NCBI GenBank assembly: GCA_013003805.1
Contig: JABDII010000317.1
Span: 1 to 5,218, forward strand
Origin: Gemmatimonadales bacterium
GTDB lineage: Bacteria; Gemmatimonadota; Gemmatimonadetes; Gemmatimonadales; GWC2-71-9
Direction: 5' to 3'
DNA: 5,218 bases
The notes under the pieces are model-generated. The model saw only the letters and a list, made by a program, of their open reading frames with translations. It did no database searches and was not told where the DNA came from. The position numbers and the translations under genes are program-made. This document shows positions 1 to 4,517 of the stretch, piece after piece; the first letter of the stretch is position 1; every line of letters starts with the position of its first letter.

Positions 1-107
1 GTCGTATCCTGTGCCACACCGACCGAGCAGAGGAACGGCGTCAGGAGGGCAATCAGCATGGCCGTCTCTCGTGCACGCGAGGCCCGTTGACCTGTCGCTC
101 GAGCCAT
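1..107 (-). CDS. N-terminus of an exported protein (3' end beyond the window)
   Basis: An open frame starts at ATG 107-105 and runs off the left edge; 35 codons are visible. The N-terminus is basic (MARATGQRASRARETA), followed by a hydrophobic stretch at residues 17-32 (MLIALLTPFLCSVGVA) and then QDT. This is a typical Sec signal peptide with predicted cleavage A32|Q33, so the mature protein is extracytoplasmic. ATG 59-57 is an alternative start but would leave no basic n-region. Only 4 bases separate this ATG from the TAG stop (114-112) of the ankyrin gene upstream, so the two are very probably co-transcribed and perhaps translationally coupled. The Shine-Dalgarno match is weak, which fits coupling. 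The mature domain lies outside the window and the function cannot be told. Confidence 0.62.
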   Translation of the reverse strand, partial: MARATGQRASRARETAMLIALLTPFLCSVGVAQDT

Positions 108-111
108 GGAG

Positions 112-591
112 CTACTCGGGATCACTCGCCTCACTGAGAATCTCGACCAGCTCGTCATGACCATTCGCTCGGGCAGTCTGGATCGGAGCGCGACCCGCGA
201 AGTTGGTCAGATTTGGATCTGCCCCCCGAGCAATGAGCATCCGGGCGGCGTCGGGTGAGCCCGCCTCGGCGGCATGATGGAGAGCGGAGAAGCCGGTGTT
301 GTTCACGCCATCGATCTCGGCACCGGCGGCCAAGAGTTGCTCGATCACAGACACGTTGTTGTACCAGGCCGCCCAGTTGAGCGCGCGACGACCGTTCGGA
401 TTCCGCCGCGTGTCGAGGGCATTGACGTCTGCACCCTCTGCCAGGGCCTGGCCCACAGCCAGCGTGTCACCCGCCATCGACGCATCCCACAGCTGCTCCT
501 CCGCGGATTGGGCATGGGCAGTAGACACCATCCCAACGGTGAGGCCAACGGCGAGGATCGGAATGCAGGAGCAGCGTTTCAGGAGTCCCAT
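112..591 (-). CDS. Secreted ankyrin-repeat protein
   Basis: The protein has 159 residues from ATG 591-589. Residues 1-27 form a signal peptide (MGLLKRC, hydrophobic core, ending STAHA) with probable cleavage before Q28. The mature part is almost wholly ankyrin repeats, about four: a degenerate cap near 31-63 (ending EGADVNALD), then about 68-98 (ALNWAAWYNN, LLAAGAEIDG), about 99-129 (TGFSALHHAAEAG, LIARGADPNL) and a final partial repeat about 130-155 (APIQTARANG, LVEIL). The ALHHAA and GADPN signatures are clear. Ankyrin repeats bind protein partners, so a periplasmic binding or inhibitor role is possible; no catalytic domain is present and no partner is evident. A TTG six bases upstream (597-595) is less likely as the start because it would abut the Shine-Dalgarno. 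The next exported gene begins 4 bases after the stop. Confidence 0.88.
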   Translation of the reverse strand: MGLLKRCSCIPILAVGLTVGMVSTAHAQSAEEQLWDASMAGDTLAVGQALAEGADVNALDTRRNPNGRRALNWAAWYNNVSVIEQLLAAGAEIDGVNNTGFSALHHAAEAGSPDAARMLIARGADPNLTNFAGRAPIQTARANGHDELVEILSEASDPE

Positions 592-597
592 GGGCAA

Positions 598-602
598 CCT
601 CT
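598..602 (-). promoter_or_regulatory. Ribosome binding site that sets the ankyrin gene start
   Basis: The minus strand reads AGAGG, then the 6-base spacer TTGCCC, then ATG at 591. This spacing favours the ATG over the in-frame TTG at 597, which directly follows the AGAGG. Confidence 0.6.
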
Positions 603-719
603 GAGTTGATGTGCCTCGTCTACCTTGGAATCGCCACCCAATCCGGGCGGCTCATTCGATGGACAGTCGCCTACTGAGATACCCCACGGCCGCTCAAGGT
701 TGGAACTTCCGCCTTGATC

Positions 720-1178
720 TCACACCCGAGGCCGGTCGGCTTGACTGGCAGAAGACGCGAGGCGTCGCGCCCGTCCCGTCTCGATGAAAAGCCACACGGC
801 AGCCGCGAAGAGAAACGGAGAGGAGAGCACGCCGGGAATCCACTGCCGCGTAGAGGCGGAGATCGCGAGGTGGCCCAGACCATTGACGATATGCACACAG
901 GCGTAAATGTATGCCACCGGGACGATCCATCGTCGCCCGCGAGCCACCGCAGGCGTGAGCGCAAACAAGATCACCAATGCGCCGATCAGGCCGGCAAGCC
1001 ACACGCCCTGGTCAAACGTCGGCATGGGAAACCAGCCGAGCTGCTCGCGCAAGGTCAGGACCGCGGGGTTGTACCAGTCGAGAAAATCGTGGGTGGCCTC
1101 ATCGACCACGTGCAGTGCGAAGGCCGCGGTCAAGGTCACCCAGCCCGCGGCCCAGCGGTGGGTGGGTGCATTCGCCAT
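720..1178 (-). CDS. Small polytopic membrane protein, HXXEE-like
   Basis: The protein has 152 residues from ATG 1178-1176, preceded by GGGAGG with a 4-base spacer; the frame stays open further upstream but has no better start. I predict about four membrane segments, near residues 9-25, 57-77, 84-106 and 114-133, with a basic, polar C-terminal tail. The pattern matches the HXXEE family (putative membrane proteins of unknown function): H23-V-V-D-E27 at the end of the first helix, then H96, N99 and H103 in the third helix, and a Trp-x-Pro-Gly at 113-116 before the last helix. Here the motif reads HVVDE, with Asp in place of the first Glu. The acidic and His residues could bind a metal in the membrane, but that is inference. 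The gene follows its upstream neighbour by 32 bases and is probably last in a three-gene operon. Family assignment is moderate. Confidence 0.75.
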   Translation of the reverse strand: MANAPTHRWAAGWVTLTAAFALHVVDEATHDFLDWYNPAVLTLREQLGWFPMPTFDQGVWLAGLIGALVILFALTPAVARGRRWIVPVAYIYACVHIVNGLGHLAISASTRQWIPGVLSSPFLFAAAVWLFIETGRARRLASSASQADRPRV

Positions 1179-1182
1179 GGAT

Positions 1183-1188
1183 CCTCCC
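1183..1188 (-). promoter_or_regulatory. Ribosome binding site of the HXXEE-like gene
   Basis: GGGAGG on the minus strand lies 4 bases before ATG 1178. It supports starting at MANAPTH rather than at upstream in-frame codons. Confidence 0.55.
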
Positions 1189-1210
1189 GCGCCCCTGGAC
1201 CAGTGTCGTG

Positions 1211-1957
1211 CTATCGGGCAACCGCCCAATATTCCGGTTGGCTCTTTCCGCCGGAGAGCACGCTCCGAAGTACTCGACCCGTCCCCTGTTCGATCCAGTG
1301 GAACCCGCGATACCCGGGCGGGCCGAGAGGTCCCGTGTCAACCTTCCAGCAAACCACGCGGCTGCCGCCGTGCTCGATGGTTTCCGAGGCAAGAACGGTG
1401 ATCGGTGCCCACGTCTCCTCGCCCGCCCACGGCGAGAAATGCGGGATGGTGGCGGCATAGCCTGATTCGAACGGGAGCATCGGAAAGAGCCACGGCATCT
1501 GCCCTTCGATTGGAAAGACCGGACGGTCGAACTCGAGATCGAGCAATTGAATCGGCTGCTCCGGCAGGACCACCCACCCGGTGAGATGGCCCTCACTCAC
1601 CGACACAGCCGCTGAATCGCGGGCTCCTTTGACCCGCTGGTGCAGCAGCGAGAAGTCGCTGGCCCGGATCACGATGGAACTCACCGTCGTGTCCCCGTCG
1701 GCTGAGGCATGGGTCGCGTCGATCACGAAAACATCGAGATTCCCTGCCCGGCCTGGACCGATCGACCTCATGGTGGTGCTTAGGGGGGTCTTCTCACCGT
1801 CCTCGAGCCTGTAGCTCTCGACCCGTTCGGTGCCGAGCCGGAGCAGATTCGCTCGCACTGCGCTGTCGCCAACCAGAATGGTGTCGACAGCCTGGGCCGC
1901 CACGGACGACGCGCCGATAACCAGTCCGGCAAGGATCAAACACGCTAGCCGTCTCAC
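1211..1957 (-). CDS. Exported beta-rich protein, DUF3108-like (copy 2)
   Basis: I place the start at GTG 1957, giving 248 residues. TGGAGG (1969-1964) sits exactly 6 bases before it, whereas the in-frame ATG at 1975 has no Shine-Dalgarno. The N-terminus (RRLACLILAGLVIGASSVAA) is a signal peptide with probable cleavage before Q22. The mature chain alternates short hydrophobic and polar stretches as beta-sheet proteins do, with no membrane segment and no catalytic motif. The region LPFESGYAATIP (161-172), followed by a Trp-containing segment and a C-terminal IEQGTGRVLRS, parallels LPLEAGYLVKLP and VWVDPATT in the protein at 4518-5218. Both resemble DUF3108-type exported proteins, but the assignment rests on pattern memory. 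A role in handling a lipophilic ligand or envelope component is possible but unproven. It is the middle gene of a likely operon, 34 bases after the DUF2867-like gene and 32 before the HXXEE-like gene. Confidence 0.82.
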   Translation of the reverse strand: MRRLACLILAGLVIGASSVAAQAVDTILVGDSAVRANLLRLGTERVESYRLEDGEKTPLSTTMRSIGPGRAGNLDVFVIDATHASADGDTTVSSIVIRASDFSLLHQRVKGARDSAAVSVSEGHLTGWVVLPEQPIQLLDLEFDRPVFPIEGQMPWLFPMLPFESGYAATIPHFSPWAGEETWAPITVLASETIEHGGSRVVCWKVDTGPLGPPGYRGFHWIEQGTGRVLRSVLSGGKSQPEYWAVAR

Positions 1958-1963
1958 GACACG

Positions 1964-1969
1964 CCTCCA
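1964..1969 (-). promoter_or_regulatory. Ribosome binding site deciding a GTG start
   Basis: TGGAGG on the minus strand is followed by the 6-base spacer CGTGTC and then GTG at 1957. It lies inside the reading frame if translation began at ATG 1975, which makes the GTG the better start. Confidence 0.6.
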
Positions 1970-1991
1970 AATCATTCATCAGGCGAACGGG

Positions 1992-2486
1992 CTATTCGGC
2001 GGGATCCGGCTCCGGGCGCCATCTCGCCATCCGGCTAACCATGAACGGGGTGATCCGGCGATGGAACGGCCGGATGATAGCGAAGTAGACCCGTCCGATT
2101 CCATTGCGGTAGCGCACCGCCGTCGAGACCCGGAGGCCGGTCGCCGGAATCCCGCCTTCGAGGATGTAGGAAATCTGGTAATCGAGTCCCGGAGACGTAC
2201 CGGCGTAGACCACCTCCCACCGGCTTCGCGCGATCTCCTCCCCTTTCTGGAACGCGGCAGCCCGGAGGTCGCCGATATCGTCGAACGAGCTTGTCCGGAC
2301 GCCGACGTGATAGGAGTCGAGGTAGTCGGGCTCCGGCATGGTGGTCCTCAGGAGACTCGCGCTCGGGAGCCGCAGATCTCTCGCTCCGCGGACGTACCCC
2401 ACGGCGCCGAGCCAGAGCGTGACGCCGATCACCAAGAGGATGGCCGCGATGACAGTCAGGAGAATCCGGCGGTGCTTCCGCTTCAT
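1992..2486 (-). CDS. Membrane-anchored DUF2867-like protein
   Basis: The protein has 164 residues from ATG 2486. A strongly basic N-terminus (MKRKHRR) precedes one hydrophobic helix at about 8-30, predicting a signal anchor with the C-terminal domain outside the cytoplasmic membrane. No clear cleavage site is seen. The C-terminal domain (about 50-157) has the layout of DUF2867: a YLDSYHV segment at 55-61, a central Trp90, a beta-rich middle, and the diagnostic end GRVYFAIIRPFHR (131-143) followed by a short amphipathic helix. The function of this family is unknown to me. There is no usual Shine-Dalgarno before the ATG; instead TGTAAT lies 8 bases upstream, suggesting a leaderless or nearly leaderless transcript. 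It is probably the first gene of a three-gene operon, 34 bases ahead of the DUF3108-like gene. Confidence 0.82.
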   Translation of the reverse strand: MKRKHRRILLTVIAAILLVIGVTLWLGAVGYVRGARDLRLPSASLLRTTMPEPDYLDSYHVGVRTSSFDDIGDLRAAAFQKGEEIARSRWEVVYAGTSPGLDYQISYILEGGIPATGLRVSTAVRYRNGIGRVYFAIIRPFHRRITPFMVSRMARWRPEPDPAE

Positions 2487-2494
2487 GTGAGGAG

Positions 2495-2500
2495 ATTACA
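2495..2500 (-). promoter_or_regulatory. Possible -10 element for the three-gene operon
   Basis: TGTAAT on the minus strand matches the sigma-70 -10 consensus at five of six positions and ends 8 bases before ATG 2486. Transcription would then begin at or next to the start codon. No good -35 box is visible at the expected distance (2518-2523 reads TCTGTC), so this stays tentative. Confidence 0.3.
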
Positions 2501-2508
2501 CGGAGATC

Positions 2509-2542
2509 CCGCCGAGTGACAGAGGCCGCTGGTACTCGGCGG
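2509..2542 (-). repeat. Perfect 9-bp inverted repeat (third of three hairpins)
   Basis: CCGCCGAGT (2509-2517) and ACTCGGCGG (2534-2542) are exact reverse complements around a 16-base loop. The element ends 22 bases before the DUF2867-like start codon and overlaps where a -35 box would lie. It could act as a hairpin in RNA, as an operator, or as the end of the upstream transcript. No T-run follows on either strand. Confidence 0.55.
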
Positions 2543-2553
2543 TTCGGGTGCCG

Positions 2554-2599
2554 GCCTGCCTCGGGCGAGACCCAGCCCAGTGTGCACCGCGAGGCAGGC
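2554..2599 (-). repeat. Perfect 10-bp inverted repeat (second of three hairpins)
   Basis: GCCTGCCTCG (2554-2563) and CGAGGCAGGC (2590-2599) are exact reverse complements separated by 26 bases. It sits midway between the DUF1579-like stop and the DUF2867-like start. There is no T-run after it, so it is not a textbook intrinsic terminator, although the stem would be very stable. Confidence 0.55.
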
Positions 2600-2611
2600 A
2601 CGATTCAACCG

Positions 2612-2639
2612 CCGGACCTCCCAGGAATCGAGGGTCCGG
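2612..2639 (-). terminator. Near-perfect hairpin after the DUF1579-like gene (first of three)
   Basis: CCGGACCTC (2612-2620) pairs with GAGGGTCCGG (2630-2639) over 9 base pairs with one bulged G and a 9-base loop. It begins 13 bases past the stop codon on the transcribed strand, where a transcript end or 3' stabilising hairpin is expected. The sequence that follows (CGGTTGAATC) has no U-tract, so termination would be atypical. Confidence 0.35.
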
Positions 2640-2651
2640 GAGCTCCGGGGG

Positions 2652-3176
2652 CTACTTCTTGGCCGCCGCCCCCTCTTCGAGCACCGTCCACTCATCGTCG
2701 CCGGCAGACATCTCCAACCGGAAGGCGTAGGAGGTCGGCGACTTCTCCGTGACGATTGCCCGGAACTTGACTGGTGTGCCATCCATCGTGGTCTCGGCGG
2801 TCCACTTCCACACGTTGCCAGTCACCCCACCACTCACGTAATACCCCTCGCCACGGCTGTTGAGCCCGTACATCGTGTAGGTCTGGGCGGCAGGATCGTA
2901 TCCGATGACGGAGTGGCCGGACATGGGCCCCATCGGCGTCGCGCCTTTGGAGTCGCAGACGAGGTGGAACCCGCCCTCGAACCACCGGCAGGTCTCGGTC
3001 ATCGAGATCTTGCCGCCGGGCGCCATGGGCGAATCTTTGGACTCCCCTTCGTAGCTCCACGTCCCCTCGTAGTAGCCGATCCGGGCCTGCTCCGCTCCGG
3101 GCGTGGGCATCTCTTGGGCGATCGCGGGACCGGCTAGAACGCCGAGTGCGAGCGCGGCTGCCAGTGCAGGTTTCAT
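2652..3176 (-). CDS. Secreted DUF1579-like protein
   Basis: The protein has 174 residues from ATG 3176, preceded by an excellent Shine-Dalgarno (AAGGAGG, 4-base spacer). Residues 1-20 (MKPALAAALA, then LGVLAGPAIA) form a signal peptide with cleavage before Q21. The mature domain fits the DUF1579 pattern: an opening G-T-W (38-40), a central IGYDPAAQTYTMYGL (91-105) followed by SRGEGYY and a VSGG turn, then a TAET strand. These are small beta-barrel-like proteins of unknown function, roughly 150-200 residues long, so this copy looks complete. C63 and C74 flank the strand RWFEGGFHLV and could form a disulfide outside the cytoplasm. The chain ends in a short AAAKK tail. It is separated from its neighbours by 115 and 165 bases and may be its own transcription unit. 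Confidence 0.85.
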   Translation of the reverse strand: MKPALAAALALGVLAGPAIAQEMPTPGAEQARIGYYEGTWSYEGESKDSPMAPGGKISMTETCRWFEGGFHLVCDSKGATPMGPMSGHSVIGYDPAAQTYTMYGLNSRGEGYYVSGGVTGNVWKWTAETTMDGTPVKFRAIVTEKSPTSYAFRLEMSAGDDEWTVLEEGAAAKK

Positions 3177-3180
3177 CGGT

Positions 3181-3187
3181 CCTCCTT
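3181..3187 (-). promoter_or_regulatory. Strong ribosome binding site of the DUF1579-like gene
   Basis: AAGGAGG on the minus strand, complementary to the 16S anti-Shine-Dalgarno, sits 4 bases before ATG 3176. It fixes the start and is the strongest such site in the window. Confidence 0.7.
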
Positions 3188-3214
3188 GACGTGAGATCAG
3201 ATGACGACCCGACT

Positions 3215-3243
3215 ATTCTTGCGCCCGGGAGCGGCGAGGGCAA
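3215..3243 (-). promoter_or_regulatory. Candidate sigma-70 promoter of the DUF1579-like gene
   Basis: On the minus strand TTGCCC (3243-3238) and AAGAAT (3220-3215) are separated by 17 bases. Each matches its consensus hexamer at four of six positions. A start near 3208 would give a leader of about 32 bases ending in the strong ribosome binding site. The -35 box overlaps an arm of a local inverted repeat. Confidence 0.35.
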
Positions 3244-3265
3244 GCGGCCCCCCCTGCCCTCCCGG
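3225..3265. repeat. Two mutually exclusive inverted repeats in the gene 2-gene 3 gap
   Basis: CCGGGAG (3225-3231) pairs with CTCCCGG (3259-3265), and GAGGGCA (3236-3242) pairs with TGCCCTC (3255-3261). The right-hand arms share bases 3259-3261, so only one stem can form fully at a time. The element overlaps the G-tracts and the candidate promoter of the DUF1579-like gene. It may be no more than GC-rich chance pairing, or a terminator for the EEP gene without a U-tract. Confidence 0.3.
3248..3263 (-). other. G-quadruplex motif
   Basis: The minus strand reads GGG-A-GGG-CA-GGGGGGG, which satisfies the canonical rule of four runs of three or more G with short loops. Two further GGG runs lie just upstream (3284-3282 and 3279-3277). 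It is intergenic, 28 bases past the EEP stop codon, and on the transcribed-sense strand. Confidence 0.5.
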
Positions 3266-3291
3266 CCTCGGACCGTCCCGGCCCGGGGGCG

Positions 3292-4407
3292 CTAGCGGCC
3301 GCGAGCCGGCGGCATCAGGAAGTCGACCACTACCCCGGCGTGATCCGATGGCCAAATCGTTCCCAGGGGACCTGGGATCCGGGCCGACGGCACGAGCCCA
3401 ACGAGGGAAACCCTGCCCAGCACCGGTTTGTTGGCATGGCCGAGCCCGTGCGCGAAGACGTAGTCCAGGCGCTGATCGAAATTCGGGACCTGGTTGGACA
3501 AGTCGGATGCATGGCAGCAGGAGTACCCAATGACTCCCGGACGGAGCGCCTTCCACACGTCGGTGAGGCCGGCGCTCGTTACCACCTGATACATCAGCGA
3601 GCCCGGCAGGTCGTTCAGGTCACCCATCAGTACGGCCGGCGAACTTGGGCCCAGCGACGCGACCAGCTCGCCGGCCTGGAGGGCTCTCAATTCAGGAAAG
3701 CCCGGCAAGGAACCCGACTCGAGGTGTGTGCTGGCGAAGGCATAGGTAGCGCCGTCTATGACGCCGGTGACGGTGACCCAGCCGCGCTTGATATCCAATC
3801 CGGGTGCAACGACCCCGAGATTCGCCGCGAAGTTCTGCTCGACAGTCGACGTGACCGTGACCCGATCGGCGTCGACCAACATCACATCGAAATCCACCAG
3901 GGTAATGCCGGGTACTGGTGTGACTTCGATGTTCTTGATCGAGGCCGCCGGGACGTAGTTGAGATTACGATCGGTCAGGGCCGTAACGAGAGTCGCGAGA
4001 AAATCGTGATCGATCAGAATCGGGAGGCCGAGGCCGGTGAGATCGATATCGATGTCCGATACCTCCTGGAGCCCCACGATGTGGGGTCGCGCCTTCTCGA
4101 TTTCCTCGACAATGGCATGTGCCCGGCTCGGAAAATCGGTTCGCTGGATGGTCTGGATCGCGGTGAGGAGCGCCGGCAAATCATCGCTCGGATCCGCGTT
4201 GACGAGGGCGGCAATCACCGAGTCGAGGTCGGCGCCGACATAGAGATTCCGGCTCATCACCGTCACGCGGAGTGCGCCGTCCGAGGCCGGACCCGCCTTA
4301 GTATCGATTGCGTGATTCTGATGGGAAGGCTCGAAAACGGCGCCATCGGAGCATGCGGCCATGAGGACGACGCCGAGCGTCATCCCGACCGATAGAAAGC
4401 GATTCAT
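3292..4407 (-). CDS. EEP-superfamily phosphoesterase lipoprotein
   Basis: The protein has 371 residues from ATG 4407, preceded by AGGAGG with a 5-base spacer; the in-frame ATG at 4425 lacks a ribosome binding site. The N-terminus MNRFLSVGMTLG with lipobox LMAAC makes C19 the lipidated residue. Ser at +2, not Asp, suggests release to the outer membrane. The rest is a complete endonuclease/exonuclease/phosphatase domain: RNLY with N54, GLQEV with metal ligand E115, DVMLV near 174, STHLES with H228, GDLND with D263 and N265, LDYVF with D315, and the terminal SDH with D355 and H356. The family uses Mg2+ to cleave phosphodiesters or phosphomonoesters in nucleic acids, phosphoinositides or sphingolipids; the substrate cannot be read here. 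A vicinal pair C297-C298 in YSCCHASD lies before the DYVF motif, as I recall for other secreted EEP proteins. Residues about 119-165 form a variable insert. An outward-facing scavenging nuclease or phosphatase is plausible. Confidence 0.93.
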   Translation of the reverse strand: MNRFLSVGMTLGVVLMAACSDGAVFEPSHQNHAIDTKAGPASDGALRVTVMSRNLYVGADLDSVIAALVNADPSDDLPALLTAIQTIQRTDFPSRAHAIVEEIEKARPHIVGLQEVSDIDIDLTGLGLPILIDHDFLATLVTALTDRNLNYVPAASIKNIEVTPVPGITLVDFDVMLVDADRVTVTSTVEQNFAANLGVVAPGLDIKRGWVTVTGVIDGATYAFASTHLESGSLPGFPELRALQAGELVASLGPSSPAVLMGDLNDLPGSLMYQVVTSAGLTDVWKALRPGVIGYSCCHASDLSNQVPNFDQRLDYVFAHGLGHANKPVLGRVSLVGLVPSARIPGPLGTIWPSDHAGVVVDFLMPPARGR

Positions 4408-4412
4408 GGGAC

Positions 4413-4418
4413 CCTCCT
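4413..4418 (-). promoter_or_regulatory. Ribosome binding site of the EEP lipoprotein gene
   Basis: AGGAGG on the minus strand lies 5 bases before ATG 4407. It lies inside the frame if ATG 4425 were used, so it decides for the later start, which also yields a compact lipoprotein signal. Confidence 0.65.
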
Positions 4419-4460
4419 GTACCATGGGAACAACAGGATAGGTCTACCGCTGCACCCCTC

Positions 4461-4495
4461 CTTTGAAAGGACTGTGAACTTCGCCGGAAACTTTC
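4461..4495. repeat. Pair of small palindromes upstream of the EEP gene
   Basis: CTTTgAAAG (4461-4469; CCTTT/AAAGG extends it to 4460-4470) and GAAAcTTTC (4487-4495) are each perfect around a single central base, with centres 26 bases apart. They share the same tetrads in swapped order. The spacing of about two and a half helical turns and the position 54-88 bases before ATG 4407 would suit an operator, but chance cannot be excluded. Confidence 0.25.
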
Positions 4496-4517
4496 TTCAC
4501 CGATCGCGGGGGTCGGG

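Noticed and set aside
702..710. Odd palindrome GGAAcTTCC after the HXXEE-like gene
   Set aside because: Four-base arms without a T-run are too weak for a terminator. The 592-719 gap otherwise shows no convincing promoter or RNA element.
714..1460. A plus-strand open frame of about 248 codons
   Set aside because: It spans two well-supported minus-strand genes and the gap between them; its composition (Arg, Pro, Gly, His) is that of a high-GC shadow frame, with no domain pattern.
1830..2519. A plus-strand open frame of about 229 codons
   Set aside because: It crosses the junction of the DUF3108-like and DUF2867-like genes and reads as low-complexity charged sequence; the minus-strand genes explain the region.
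3295..3302. Palindrome GCGGCCGC next to the EEP stop
   Set aside because: An 8-base GC palindrome is expected by chance in sequence this GC-rich, and part of it is within the stop region of the gene; no functional sign.
3340..4395. A plus-strand open frame of about 351 codons antisense to the EEP gene
   Set aside because: Its translation lacks recognisable motifs and is rich in Arg, Gly and charged residues, as expected from the complement of a high-GC gene. The minus strand carries every EEP catalytic motif, a lipobox and a ribosome binding site.
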